Numbered from the stretch's first letter, positions 8,714 through 18,414 are shown. The stretch is 64,000 nucleotides of DNA from Hungatella effluvii (GCF_003201875.1 NZ_QJKD01000009.1:62001-126000); one strand, 5' to 3'. The notes: a model not told the origin generated them from the sequence alone. Translations and numbers: made by a program.

Positions 8714-10829
8714 AAGAAAAATCAGATATAAAATTACCGCCGCCGCATTGATCAGCTCGATGCTCGGCATGTCCATGGCAGGCAGCGCCCTTGCGGGACC
8801 GCCCGCGGTTGCCACGGATGAGGCGCTGTATGTAAACCTGGATTATTACGGAAATCAGGTGGACAGCAGTGTGGTGAAGGGAGTTTCCTTAAACGGCCTT
8901 CGAACATTTACGGATTATGGAACTTATACAGATGTAACAAATATGTCTAATTACGCGGAACCGGTGATCAGCGGGGACGGAGTTACCTGGCAGCTGCCGG
9001 AGGACTCAAAGGAGCGGTTTTACTACGAGTGCCAGCTGAACAACGACGAGGTGGTTCTCCCGTGGAATTTTGACGTGTCCTATAAACTCAATGGTATTCC
9101 AAAGGAAGCAAAAGACCTGGTCCATGCCAATGGACTGGTGGAAATGGATGTCCACTGCATTCCGAATGAAAATGCAAAGGAGTACTACCGCAACAACATG
9201 CTTCTTCAGGTGGCGACCATGGTTAATATGGAAGATGTAAACGCTGTGGAGGCGCCAGGCTCTCAGACACAGGCATTAGGAACGTATAAGGTTGTGATTT
9301 TTGCCGCGGTCCCAGGGGAGGAGAAGACCTTTCACATCGGGATCAGCACGACGAATTTCGAGTCCATGGGCCTGATCATGATGATGATTCCCGGAACGCT
9401 GGACCAGATGAGCGAGATCACCGATATCAAAGAGGTAAAGGACACAATGGGGGATTCCACCGATAAGCTGCTGGATGGTATGAATGAAATCCTGGATACC
9501 CTGGACCGGATCAGCGGCGGTATGAATGTGGCACAGGCGGGCCTGGAGGATTTGCAGAAGGCGAGATCGGGTCTGGACGCGTCGAAGGACGAAATCATAG
9601 CCAACGCGGATAACAGCCTGGACAGTCTGGAAGCTGTCAATGAAAAAATCAGTCAGCTGGCTCCGGATATCAATACGAATAAGCAGTCTCTGGATGAAAT
9701 CAACACGAGAATCAACGCCATCGTGAAGACTCTGAGAAGCTCAGGCAATGACTTCTTCGATCTGGCAGGAAAACTCAGCGATCTGGAGGACTCTCTGGGG
9801 GATTTGCGTGATGATTTGAATAATTCCAACAGGGACGAGATTCTGGATCATCTGCAGATTGTAGACGACCAGCTGGAACAGATCAATGAAGTGCTTCAGA
9901 ATATCATACAGACGGCCGGAGGTATCCCGGCGGAACTGGATGAGGAAGATCTGGCGGAGCAGCAGGAGACGCTAAGCGATTTGCTGGAGGAGACGTACGG
10001 AATTCTGGATGACATGGAGTCCGTTGTCGGCTCCGATGCCGTGGACCGCCTGCGCAGCCAGCTGGATGCGATTAACGGTAACGGATTGGGAGATGCGGCC
10101 AGCCTTACGAAGCTGGCGGCAGCGGCCAGGGCACTTCTCCCTGTGGTTAACGGTCTTCAGGGCATGGTGAGCGATCTGGAGCGCACACTGTCTGGAATTC
10201 GCCTGGATGACGGCCTTGAGAGCGGCCAGGACGCGGCCGGGGAGATCAGCTCCATCATGGGCCGGATCGAGACCTTGATCGGCGACGTCAATGATTTAAA
10301 CAGGACTGTCAATGAAGATAAAGCCGGTTTTGACCTGATGCTTGATGACATGGCCGCCTCCCTCGATCAGATGAGTTCCGGCACAAGCCAGGTGATCGCG
10401 CTCTTAAGAAGTGTGCAGAACACGGCCAGGACCAACCGGAGCGCGGTGGAAAATGGTACGAAGCAGACCCTTGACGGCCTGATTGATATTCTGGAAAAGG
10501 CCGCGGATACGAAGGGCACCAGCGACAAATTAAAGGATGCCAACGAGGACTTGAGAGCCAGCGTAAAGGATGAGCTGGATAAGATCGAGGATGACACGAA
10601 TCTGCTGGAAATGGACCCGTCTCAGTCCATGATTTCCTTCACCTCGGATAAGAATCCGTCTCCGGCCAGCATTCAGATTATTCTGCGCACAGAGGAGATC
10701 AGCGAAGAAGATGTGAATACGAATGCGGTTGATATTGAACCGGTTCCGCAGAATGTTGGGCTGTGGCAGAGAATTGTAAATGTGTTTGTGAAGATATGGG
10801 ATACGGTAACGGGATTTTTTAAGAAATAG
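8703..10829 (+). CDS. Secreted/surface coiled-coil protein coupled to the MMPL exporter
   Basis: A 708-residue protein with a basic N-terminus and a Sec signal (residues about 8-32, ending GSALA). After a beta-type domain (about 50-230) comes a long region (about 240-640) rich in heptad-like DxLxxI and LxxG patterns, predicted coiled coil similar to the YhgE/Pip class of extracellular helical domains. The C-terminal 25 residues form an amphipathic or membrane-associating helix (QRIVNVFVKIWDTVTGFFKK). Overlap with the MMPL gene implies that the two proteins work together, for example as a periplasm-like adaptor across the thick wall. No catalytic motif is seen. Function not recognised. Confidence 0.7.
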   Translation: MRNRRKIRYKITAAALISSMLGMSMAGSALAGPPAVATDEALYVNLDYYGNQVDSSVVKGVSLNGLRTFTDYGTYTDVTNMSNYAEPVISGDGVTWQLPEDSKERFYYECQLNNDEVVLPWNFDVSYKLNGIPKEAKDLVHANGLVEMDVHCIPNENAKEYYRNNMLLQVATMVNMEDVNAVEAPGSQTQALGTYKVVIFAAVPGEEKTFHIGISTTNFESMGLIMMMIPGTLDQMSEITDIKEVKDTMGDSTDKLLDGMNEILDTLDRISGGMNVAQAGLEDLQKARSGLDASKDEIIANADNSLDSLEAVNEKISQLAPDINTNKQSLDEINTRINAIVKTLRSSGNDFFDLAGKLSDLEDSLGDLRDDLNNSNRDEILDHLQIVDDQLEQINEVLQNIIQTAGGIPAELDEEDLAEQQETLSDLLEETYGILDDMESVVGSDAVDRLRSQLDAINGNGLGDAASLTKLAAAARALLPVVNGLQGMVSDLERTLSGIRLDDGLESGQDAAGEISSIMGRIETLIGDVNDLNRTVNEDKAGFDLMLDDMAASLDQMSSGTSQVIALLRSVQNTARTNRSAVENGTKQTLDGLIDILEKAADTKGTSDKLKDANEDLRASVKDELDKIEDDTNLLEMDPSQSMISFTSDKNPSPASIQIILRTEEISEEDVNTNAVDIEPVPQNVGLWQRIVNVFVKIWDTVTGFFKK

Positions 10830-10852
10830 CATCCTGAAGCAAAAAGAAAATG

Positions 10853-10911
10853 AAAAAGCCTTACTAACCTGAGGATCGTTTTTGGGTTAGAAGGCTTTTT
10901 TACGTTTTTCA
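10853..10911. terminator. Bidirectional terminator
   Basis: The stem aaagccttactaac / gttagaaggctttt with T runs on the plus strand and A runs at the other end can serve both the exporter operon and the convergent RpiR gene. Confidence 0.8.
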
Positions 10912-11652
10912 GTGCGTCAGATATCTGCAGAGTATCTCGACGAACATATCGAATAAAACCGGTGACACTGCACTTTCTTCTGGTGTTGGAGGAATATACG
11001 GCAGTAATACCTGGCGGTCAATCAGCTCCTGATAGGGATGGGAACTGGTCACGGTAACGAGCATGATTTTCCCCGCGGAACCGGACAACGATTTCAGAAG
11101 AGAGTGCTTGGCACTCACGGAGAAGACGATAAGAAGATCATTTTCATTCATTGAATCGCTAAGCTCAGAGATATTATCATTGGGAACCGCGTGAAAGAAA
11201 CGTCCTGTTTTAATCATGAGTGTTTCCAGAAGAGAAGCGGGCTGAAAACTCTTGGAAACGCCAGTGGTAAATACCCTGCTGAATTGATTGATATAGCAGA
11301 CAAGGTCGCGAATATAAGAATCTGTAAGGATTTTTTCCGCTTCTCTCAGAAGCTGGTTCATAACTGAGAAATATTCCAGGTGATCACAGTCCGGCATCTG
11401 CTGTGTCCTCTGCTCGGCAAGCCATGCGATAAGATCTGCACGGAAATCCTGATACCGTGTGTAACCAAGTCCTTTTACGAATCTTGTGAGCGCGGGCTGG
11501 GAGACACCACAGGCGTCGGACAGCGCGCTGGTAGTCATCTGAACAATTTTGCCGGGATCTTTGGAGATCTTCTGATAAATGAGCTGGTCATTGGGGGTAA
11601 ATTCTGTTTTTTTCTGTTCCATAATCTGAATGACATTCATGAAGTTTATCAT
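10909..11652 (-). CDS. RpiR-family transcriptional regulator
   Basis: A 247-residue regulator with an N-terminal HTH_6 domain (about residues 15-90; SALSDACGVSQPALTRFVKGLGY is the helix-turn-helix) and a C-terminal SIS sugar-phosphate-binding domain (about 105-240; LIVFSVSAKHSLLKSL and LVTVTSSHPYQ). RpiR proteins sense phosphosugars made by PTS or kinase pathways. It is divergent from the PTS-esterase-lipoprotein operon, which it most likely controls. The first ATG abuts AAAGGA with no spacing, so initiation at Met5 (about 12 bases on) is possible. Confidence 0.88.
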   Translation of the reverse strand: MINFMNVIQIMEQKKTEFTPNDQLIYQKISKDPGKIVQMTTSALSDACGVSQPALTRFVKGLGYTRYQDFRADLIAWLAEQRTQQMPDCDHLEYFSVMNQLLREAEKILTDSYIRDLVCYINQFSRVFTTGVSKSFQPASLLETLMIKTGRFFHAVPNDNISELSDSMNENDLLIVFSVSAKHSLLKSLSGSAGKIMLVTVTSSHPYQELIDRQVLLPYIPPTPEESAVSPVLFDMFVEILCRYLTH

Positions 11653-11846
11653 TCCTTTCCGTTAGTTCAAATCATTTTTCATCCATTTAATTTAAGTGAT
11701 ACAATTATATTACCATATTATAAAATAAAAATCACTTCTGTAAACCAAAGTTTTACAACAACTATAAATAAATAATTTAGTAAATATACACAAAAATAAA
11801 TAAAATATTTATGCAAAACAGGTATTTAAAAATAGGGACGATGATG

Positions 11847-11883
11847 TATAATATATTTATGAGATGCAACAAAAATAAATATA
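11847..11883 (+). promoter_or_regulatory. -10 element and inverted repeat upstream of the PTS operon
   Basis: TATAAT at 11847-11852 is followed by perfect 8-base arms tatattta (11852-11859) and taaatata (11876-11883). Their position just after the -10 suits a repressor site, perhaps for the divergent RpiR protein. The divergent gap is very A/T rich, so chance palindromes are likely. Confidence 0.35.
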
Positions 11884-11911
11884 ATATTCAGAAAACGAGG
11901 AGGAAGATGGA

Positions 11912-13381
11912 ATGGCAGCAAACTATGAAACTTTGCCCGGAGATATTGTCCGGCTGGTTGGGGGAAAACAAAACATTAAGGGGCTTACGCACTGTATGAC
12001 GAGACTGCGCTTTGATCTGGCGGACTACAGTAAGGCCAATACCGACGTGCTCTCAAAAACGGCTGGTGTTCTGAAAGTCATCAATTCAGGAAGCCAGTAC
12101 CAGGTCGTTATCGGCAATAAAGTCGAGTCAGTCTATGAAGCCATTATGGAACAGACGGGGGGTCCAGGCGGTGGAATGGTTGAAGATGCTACATCAGAGG
12201 ATAAAGCTGTGGGATCAGAGAAGAAATCAGGAATAATCAACCGGCTGATGGATACGATATCCGGTGTTCTGGCGCCGACCTTACACGTGTTGGCGGCAGC
12301 CGGTATAATCAAGGGACTGATTGCCCTTACGCTTACGCTGGGGTGGGTCAGTGACACAAGCGGTCTGTATATGCTTTTGTATTCGATCGGTGATGGTTTC
12401 TACTACTTCCTGCCAATTATACTTGGATTTACGGCGGCGCGTAAATTTAAAATGAATGAAATTCTGGGCGCTGCCATCGGTGCGACTCTGGTTTATCCCA
12501 GTATGGTCAATATTGCTTCCAATCTGGCGGTTTCCGGAACTGTTTTTGCTGGAACTGCATTTGAAATGAGCTATTATAACACATTTCTGGGAATTCCCAT
12601 CGTCATGCCTGGAAGCGGATACACCTCCAGCGTTATTCCGATCATTATTGCAGTATATGTGGCGGCAAAGCTTGAGAAGGCGCTGAAAAAGAGTCTGCCG
12701 GCGGCTATCAGGGGAATCCTGACTCCGGTTATTGTTCTTCTGGTCACGGTAGTGTTTACATACCTGGTAATTGGACCTGTCTCCATGGGGATCTGTGGTG
12801 TGATTGCAATGTTTGTTACATTCCTTTACAATATTCCAGTGATCGGCGGAATTGTTGCAGGCGCGCTGATCGGCGGGGGTTTTGGTATTCTCGTTATGTT
12901 TGGACTGCACTGGGTTATTATCTCTCTGGGGCTTTCCACGATTGCTGTTCAGGGCTTTGATTATATGCTGGCATGCGGCAGCATCGGACCGATGATCGGT
13001 ATGGCACAGGGAATTGCAATCTGTATAGCGGCAGCTCGTCATAAGAATCAGAAGGTCATGGATCTGGCACTTCCGGGAACTCTGTCCCAGATTTGCGGAG
13101 TGGGAGAGCCTTTGATGTATTCGGTATTAATTCCGCTGAAAAAAGAATTATACTTAAATATTTTATCAGGCTGCGTAGGCGGCGCCGTATTGGGGCTGCT
13201 GGGAACCAGGATCTATATGTTTGGCGGCAGCGGGCTGTTTTCCTTCCCCAACTTCGTAAGCGCAGCGAGCGGTACAACGGATTTGATCAAGTACTGTATC
13301 GGTGTAGCAGCAGGCTGTATCTTTGCATTTGCTGCGGAACTGGTGATCTATAATAACGACAAGGCGAAGAAGCTTCTGTAA
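11912..13381 (+). CDS. PTS EIIBC component, glucose/beta-glucoside superfamily
   Basis: A sugar-phosphorylating permease of 489 residues. EIIB is at about residues 1-90 with the phospho-acceptor Cys28 in LTHCMTRLRF. A short linker is followed by EIIC from about 105 to 480 with ten or so membrane segments, including the GVGEPLMY-type motif (CGVGEPLMYSVLIPL) that forms part of the sugar site. No EIIA domain is attached, so phosphate must come from an EIIA encoded elsewhere. GAGGAGGAAG precedes the ATG. The stop shares one base with the start of the following esterase gene, so uptake and hydrolysis of one substrate are probably linked. Confidence 0.93.
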   Translation: MAANYETLPGDIVRLVGGKQNIKGLTHCMTRLRFDLADYSKANTDVLSKTAGVLKVINSGSQYQVVIGNKVESVYEAIMEQTGGPGGGMVEDATSEDKAVGSEKKSGIINRLMDTISGVLAPTLHVLAAAGIIKGLIALTLTLGWVSDTSGLYMLLYSIGDGFYYFLPIILGFTAARKFKMNEILGAAIGATLVYPSMVNIASNLAVSGTVFAGTAFEMSYYNTFLGIPIVMPGSGYTSSVIPIIIAVYVAAKLEKALKKSLPAAIRGILTPVIVLLVTVVFTYLVIGPVSMGICGVIAMFVTFLYNIPVIGGIVAGALIGGGFGILVMFGLHWVIISLGLSTIAVQGFDYMLACGSIGPMIGMAQGIAICIAAARHKNQKVMDLALPGTLSQICGVGEPLMYSVLIPLKKELYLNILSGCVGGAVLGLLGTRIYMFGGSGLFSFPNFVSAASGTTDLIKYCIGVAAGCIFAFAAELVIYNNDKAKKLL

Positions 13382-14907
13382 TGAAGCAGGACTATAAAGA
13401 ATATGAAGAGAAAATAAAAATGAATGACAACTTAAAATTTGATGCAGAGAGAGGTGAGACCAGAACGTATGAAGCGGCTGGTAAAAAAATCACCTGCAGA
13501 GCTTATCTTGGAATTGTATACTGTGAACGGCCGGCCGACCCTGTCCAGAAGCTGAATATATTTGTTCCCGAGGCGTACGGCCAGGGGGGAACGGTCTGCG
13601 GATACACGAAGGATACCGCTCCAATCTTTATACCGAATACGGTAGGCGGTTATCTGCCGGGGCCGGCGGATGAGCCGGGGCTGAATATAAGAACCGGAAT
13701 GCCCAATTCGATCTTTACGGCACTGGAGCATGGCTGTGTAGTTGTCTCCGGTGGTGTGCGTGGAAGAACCTCGGGAAAGAGAAATTCAGAGTTTTTTGAG
13801 GGGGGAAAGACCGATGATACCGGACAGTATGATGGGAAAATGGTGGGCAAAGCGCCGGCTTTGATTGTTGATATGAAGGCGGTTATCCGGTATATACGCC
13901 ATAATCGAAGTCTGATTCCCGGAGATACCGAACGGATCATCACCAGCGGGACCAGTGCGGGAGGTGCGCTGTCTGCGCTGGCCGGCGCTGCCGGAAACAG
14001 TCAGGATTACGTTCCTTACCTGAAGGAAATCGGGGCGGCAGACGAACGTGACGATGTTTTCGCTGCAAACTGCTACTGCCCAATTCATAATCTGGAAAAT
14101 GCCGACGCGGCTTATGAATGGCAGTTTGGAGGTATCCGTGATTACTACCGTACCCGGCATCAGAAGACTGAAAATGGGATAATCCGGATCCCGGAAGAAG
14201 GCACGATGACGGACAGACAGATGGAGCTGTCACAGGAATTACAAAACCGATTTCCGGCATACTTAAACAGCCTGAATCTGAAAGATGAAAATGGAAACAG
14301 CCTGAAGCTGGATAATAATGGTGAGGGAAGTTTTCTGGAATATATAAAGGGACAGATCCTAAAATCAGCCAGCAGGGAACTGGCATTTCATGGCGCTGCC
14401 AGTCATTTATCAAGGTTGGCAGCGCCTGGCAGCGCTGTGGATACATTTCCGGCTCTGACGATTCTGGGAGAAAGTGCGGTCGGGCTGGACTGGAAGGCAT
14501 ATATGAAAGCGATTACCCGGATGAAACCGGCCCCAGCTTTTGACGCTACAGATCTTAAGAGTCCTGAAAATGAGGAATTTGGCTCTATGGAAATGGAAGC
14601 CAGGCATTTTTCTGAATTTTCCATGGAGCACACGGAGACCGAGGCAGAGATGGCTCCCGCGCAGCTCATTCGTATGCTGAATCCCACGCAGTACATTGGA
14701 AATGCGGATACGGCAAAACACTGGCGAATCCGTCACGGATCATTTGACCGGGATACATCGTTCGCAATTCCGGTTATCTTAGCCCTTTTACTTGAAAATA
14801 ATGGGTATGATGTGGATTTTTTCCTGCCCTGGGGAATTCCTCACAGCGGAGATTATGATTTGCAGGAATTATTCGCATGGATTGACACAATCTGCGGACA
14901 ACAATAA
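13381..14907 (+). CDS. Tannase-type alpha/beta hydrolase (cytoplasmic)
   Basis: A 508-residue serine hydrolase without a signal peptide. The nucleophile elbow is GTSAGG with Ser192; a C-terminal His lies in PWGIPHSGDYDLQEL. The regions NIFVPEAY, APIFIPNTVGGYLPG, PGDTERIITSGTSAGG, LKEIGAADERDDVFAANCYCPIHNLENADAAYEW resemble bacterial subtype-B tannases (Lactobacillus plantarum type), which cleave galloyl and related esters. Substrate specificity is inference. It starts one base inside the EIIBC stop. An intracellular esterase paired with a sugar PTS suggests import of an acylated glycoside followed by ester removal. Confidence 0.65.
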   Translation: MKQDYKEYEEKIKMNDNLKFDAERGETRTYEAAGKKITCRAYLGIVYCERPADPVQKLNIFVPEAYGQGGTVCGYTKDTAPIFIPNTVGGYLPGPADEPGLNIRTGMPNSIFTALEHGCVVVSGGVRGRTSGKRNSEFFEGGKTDDTGQYDGKMVGKAPALIVDMKAVIRYIRHNRSLIPGDTERIITSGTSAGGALSALAGAAGNSQDYVPYLKEIGAADERDDVFAANCYCPIHNLENADAAYEWQFGGIRDYYRTRHQKTENGIIRIPEEGTMTDRQMELSQELQNRFPAYLNSLNLKDENGNSLKLDNNGEGSFLEYIKGQILKSASRELAFHGAASHLSRLAAPGSAVDTFPALTILGESAVGLDWKAYMKAITRMKPAPAFDATDLKSPENEEFGSMEMEARHFSEFSMEHTETEAEMAPAQLIRMLNPTQYIGNADTAKHWRIRHGSFDRDTSFAIPVILALLLENNGYDVDFFLPWGIPHSGDYDLQELFAWIDTICGQQ

Positions 14908-14924
14908 AAAGGACGGAAAATACA

Positions 14925-17171
14925 GTGGAGAAGAAGATTTTTGGAGTGAATACAATGGCTGTTATTGCCGGTGCTCTGATCCTGGCAGCGACGGCGTGCG
15001 GCGCTTCCTCTGATGATGGGAAGAAGGAAGCGGCATCAACCGATTCGGCGGCCGAAACTGCAGCGGGGAACCGTGGGACGGACTCCTCTGAACTGGTATT
15101 TGAACTATCGGGGGATTCTGTGAAGCTGACGAGCGGAGATGAGAGATTGACAGTCGCACTGAAAGCGACAGAGGGTGCGTTCGCCGCCGCCAGTGGAGAG
15201 GATGTGACGGGCTGGTTTGTCACACAGGATGGAAATGCAGTCTTTACGAACAGTGGAGTGGCCACAGCGGAATCCGTAAGCGATAATGGGACATCAATGG
15301 AAATTACATTAGATACTTCCGCGATTCATGGATTTACCGCTGGCGGTACGGCTGCTGTGTATGTTCAGCCAGAGGAGCAGACGGCTAAGGTAAACGTGGG
15401 GAGTTATACGATTCCGGAACTGGATATCACCCTTGACGCCTCTGAAGGAGTGGTGGCGGCAAATACCTCCGGAATGGCTGCAGTGACCGGCGCAGCTGCG
15501 TATTTTACCCTTGCAATGCCTGAAGGAACCAGACTCGATGATGTGAATACCGAGGCTGCTAAGCTGGCAATGACAGACGGAGATGGCTACTGCGTGGATG
15601 AATTTACAGATCCGGTCATCAGCCTTGACGCAGCAGCGTGGTCGGAGGGACGGTATGAGTACCATTTTGACGAAGCAGAAGTAGAAAAATTGTTTTCGCG
15701 TGCGAAGGTAAGAGGCAGCGAATCGGAGGTGTTCAGCGAGGGCGGCCCCGACTGGACTGCATTTGGTGGAAATGGAAACGGGCAGTATTACTTTAATCTG
15801 ACCGTAAGCGGACTGACTTATCGTGGTCTTCCGGTTCCTGATTCCACATTTCGCGTATGTTATTACGTTTACGGAAGAGACGCTTCCGATAAGGCACGCA
15901 TCACCCTGGCTGACTATATCAATGTTTATGATTATGAAGATACGGGAGCCGAAAAGCGTACTCTGAATGAAAGGGGGCAAAACGCCGTTTTAGGGAATGA
16001 GGCCGGCCGGAAAGCCGGGGCAGAGAACGGGCCGGTATGGACGTGGATCGGAGCCGATTATGAAGGAAAACCGGTCTTATGTGATACGAAGCAGGACGAT
16101 TTTTATATTACATGGCCGGAAGGCGTAGATGCGTCGGCGCTGACGGCTTCTGATGCTGCCGTGACGCTGTACAGCCAATACGGGGATGAACTAAGGCTGA
16201 CGCCAGACTCGGATTATTATGTTTACAGTAAAGGGACGGAGACACAAATCGCGGTTCCCTATGTTCAGATGGCATTTACGCCAGTTTATACCAATATGGT
16301 TATTACCGTGAATCGGGATGCGGTTTCCGGCGCAGATGGCGCAGCAGAAGAAGCGTTTACGCAGAGCTATGACATTGCGTCGGTATATGTCTACCAGGTG
16401 CAGCATGGCGGACTGAATCCCAACGGAGCGGTGCTCGTTTACCAGTTTTACGGCTTTGAGGAAGATACGCTTACAGACTGGAGGCAGCTGATGCATGGCT
16501 TTGAGTATGCGCTTTATATTGAACATGAAGATGGAACCAGGGCGTATTATTCGGAGGAAAATGGAGGAAGCCTTGTTGATTCGGAAGATGCCGCCGCCTT
16601 ATATGACGCAGCAGGCGCACAGGATTTAAATATCCGTCTCTGGAATCAGGCGGTTATCTATGATACGACATCTGCAATTGAACATGAAGACGGATCCATG
16701 ACTTACAGAACGGAGACAAAGACGGTTAATGGGGAAAATGTTATTTTTAACAAAATCGTTTTAACTGGCTGGGACGGCAATGATCTTCGCGGTGTGCAGA
16801 TGACTCCCACGGAGGCGAGAGCGAATGGATTAAAACCGGCAGCCGGGTATGCATTCCCGCAGACGGATGATTTTTACGAGAAATTTAAAGACTATAATTT
16901 CGGCCATGATTACTGGGTTGCACATTCCATGTGGCCATGGGTGGAAGGAATAGAGCGCGGCTGGCTGACAAATGCTGACGATATGCATGCAACGTGGAAT
17001 GGACTGAACAAGGGGTATCACTTTGAATATGGCAGTGATGGCCGTTATCCTGACTGGATCGCGCCGGAAGCGGATGGCCGTGATAACTGGTGGCCATGGC
17101 TCAGAAATGGTTTTCCTGACAGGATGTGGGATGCGGTTGATGCAGCGAATGCGGATACCTACCGAAAATAA
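14925..17171 (+). CDS. Large extracellular lipoprotein of unknown function
   Basis: A 748-residue product with a GTG start preceded by AAAAAGGA. Residues 1-25 form a lipoprotein signal with lipobox AATAC, so Cys25 would be lipidated. An acidic Ser/Ala-rich linker follows, then several beta-rich, Asp/Gly/Tyr-rich segments with no catalytic motif I recognise. The last 100 residues are Trp-rich (YWVAHSMWPWVEGIERGW, WWPWLRNGF), which suggests carbohydrate or aromatic-ligand binding. It follows the tannase-type gene by 17 bases and ends the operon, so binding the operon's substrate at the cell surface is a reasonable but unproven role. Confidence 0.7.
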   Translation: MEKKIFGVNTMAVIAGALILAATACGASSDDGKKEAASTDSAAETAAGNRGTDSSELVFELSGDSVKLTSGDERLTVALKATEGAFAAASGEDVTGWFVTQDGNAVFTNSGVATAESVSDNGTSMEITLDTSAIHGFTAGGTAAVYVQPEEQTAKVNVGSYTIPELDITLDASEGVVAANTSGMAAVTGAAAYFTLAMPEGTRLDDVNTEAAKLAMTDGDGYCVDEFTDPVISLDAAAWSEGRYEYHFDEAEVEKLFSRAKVRGSESEVFSEGGPDWTAFGGNGNGQYYFNLTVSGLTYRGLPVPDSTFRVCYYVYGRDASDKARITLADYINVYDYEDTGAEKRTLNERGQNAVLGNEAGRKAGAENGPVWTWIGADYEGKPVLCDTKQDDFYITWPEGVDASALTASDAAVTLYSQYGDELRLTPDSDYYVYSKGTETQIAVPYVQMAFTPVYTNMVITVNRDAVSGADGAAEEAFTQSYDIASVYVYQVQHGGLNPNGAVLVYQFYGFEEDTLTDWRQLMHGFEYALYIEHEDGTRAYYSEENGGSLVDSEDAAALYDAAGAQDLNIRLWNQAVIYDTTSAIEHEDGSMTYRTETKTVNGENVIFNKIVLTGWDGNDLRGVQMTPTEARANGLKPAAGYAFPQTDDFYEKFKDYNFGHDYWVAHSMWPWVEGIERGWLTNADDMHATWNGLNKGYHFEYGSDGRYPDWIAPEADGRDNWWPWLRNGFPDRMWDAVDAANADTYRK

Positions 17172-17201
17172 GTGACCAGATTGGCTAAGAGAATAAAAAA
17201 A

Positions 17202-17244
17202 CAGGCCGGATACCAAGTAAAATCAAGGTATCTGGCCTGCTTTT
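17202..17244 (+). terminator. Intrinsic terminator of the PTS-esterase-lipoprotein operon
   Basis: Stem caggccggatacc / ggtatctggcctg with one mismatch, then cTTTT, 30 bases after the lipoprotein stop. Confidence 0.85.
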
Positions 17245-17260
17245 CCGTAATTAACAGGAA

Positions 17261-17332
17261 TGCACCTGATAGGAATCGAACCTACGCACGCAGCTCCGGA
17301 GGCCACTGCTCTATCCACTGAGCTACAGATGC
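17261..17332 (-). tRNA. tRNA-Arg, anticodon CCG
   Basis: Read on the minus strand the 72 bases fold as a cloverleaf: acceptor GCATCTG / CAGGTGC, D stem GCTC / GAGC, anticodon loop CTCCGGA, T arm GTAGG-TTCGAAT-CCTAT and discriminator A. The anticodon CCG reads the arginine codon CGG. CCA is not encoded. It faces the preceding operon terminator. Confidence 0.93.
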
Positions 17333-17381
17333 ATCTTTCATATTCTACTATATTTTCTTATGAATTGCAAGACTATTTTTA

Positions 17382-17410
17382 TTGATTTTTATATCATAGT
17401 TTGTTAGAAT
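17382..17410 (+). promoter_or_regulatory. Promoter of the membrane-anchored protein gene
   Basis: TTGATT (17382-17387), 17-base spacer, TAGAAT (17405-17410), 38 bases before the start codon. Confidence 0.65.
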
Positions 17411-17447
17411 AAAACGGAGATTGAATCTCCAGGAGGTTAAGGCCCGT

Positions 17448-18320
17448 ATGAAGGACTTGTTAGAAAACTTAAAAAAACGTCTTGCAGATGAAGAAACCAT
17501 CCGATATTTAAAGTTTATGGTGATTCCGCTTGTTGTGATTATCCTGATTATTGTGATCGTTATGGCGGACAGGCCGCAGGGGGAAGAGGGAGAATCGACG
17601 GAAGCTGTTTCACAGATCGAAATCGGAACGGCGGAAGCGACAGAAGAAGAGAAGACAGGGGACACAGAGGACACCGCATATCATCTGGAAGAGGCAGGGG
17701 AAGAGATCCGCAGCCTGATGGAGGCTTATTTTAAGGCGAGAAGGACCTGCGATATCAATGGTCTTGCAGAGGTATACGGAGACAGCGCTTCACCGGAGGA
17801 ACTGAGAGAAGAAGGCCTTCGTATGGAGGAAGAAGTAAAATACTATCAGAGTTATAACGATATTGCCTGCTACAGCGTGAACGGCCCTGAGGAAAATACC
17901 CTGGTGGTCTATACCAGGTTTCAGATCAAGTTCCGTCAGTCGGATACCATGGCTCCGAGCCTGTTTGCCTGCTTTGTGAAGCGGGGAGCGGACGGAAGCT
18001 GGCATATGATGGCGGAAGTCACTCCGGAGGAAGGGGCGTACATGGCCAAAGTAAACGAGTCGGAGGCCGTGCAGAGTATGGCGGAAGAAGTCAATGTCGG
18101 CCTGCGTACCGCACTGGAAACGGATTCCAACCTTCTGGCTGTCTATCAGGCACTGATGAGCGGTGAAGAGGCAGAAAGCGGTGAAGGGGCAGAAGGCGTC
18201 GGGGAAAACGGTGAGAGCGGAGAAAACGGAGAATCCGGAGAATCCGTTCAGAGCGAAGGCACCGACGGCGGAGACGAAGTAGAAGCTTCCGGAAATGAAG
18301 TGACGGTAAACGGAGACTAA
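17448..18320 (+). CDS. Membrane-anchored extracytoplasmic protein of unknown function
   Basis: A 290-residue protein with a short charged cytoplasmic N-terminus, one membrane segment (about residues 23-41, FMVIPLVVIILIIVIVM), an acidic linker, a domain at about 85-215 that looks like an NTF2/SnoaL-like alpha-beta fold (helix SLMEAYFKARRTCDINGLAEVYG then strands), and a disordered Glu/Gly/Ser tail with GENGES repeats. ATG 17448 is chosen because AGGAGG lies 10 bases before it; the frame is open from 17421. It has its own promoter and terminator. Function not recognised. Confidence 0.75.
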   Translation: MKDLLENLKKRLADEETIRYLKFMVIPLVVIILIIVIVMADRPQGEEGESTEAVSQIEIGTAEATEEEKTGDTEDTAYHLEEAGEEIRSLMEAYFKARRTCDINGLAEVYGDSASPEELREEGLRMEEEVKYYQSYNDIACYSVNGPEENTLVVYTRFQIKFRQSDTMAPSLFACFVKRGADGSWHMMAEVTPEEGAYMAKVNESEAVQSMAEEVNVGLRTALETDSNLLAVYQALMSGEEAESGEGAEGVGENGESGENGESGESVQSEGTDGGDEVEASGNEVTVNGD

Positions 18321-18358
18321 ACGTCCGGAAACGAATGACAAAACATACATAACAACAG

Positions 18359-18395
18359 ATGCTTCTCTGCGTGGCACCGTGCAGGGAAGCATTTT
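18359..18395 (+). terminator. Intrinsic terminator before queA
   Basis: Stem atgcttctctgc / gcagggaagcat with one mismatch followed by TTTT. It lies between the unknown membrane protein and queA; the queA ribosome site follows at once. Confidence 0.7.
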
Positions 18396-18414
18396 GAGAT
18401 TAAGGAGAAGAGAC

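Noticed and set aside
12281..13042. A 253-codon minus-strand frame within the PTS gene
   Set aside because: Asn/Gln/His/Arg-rich shadow of membrane-protein codons; no ribosome site or family motif.
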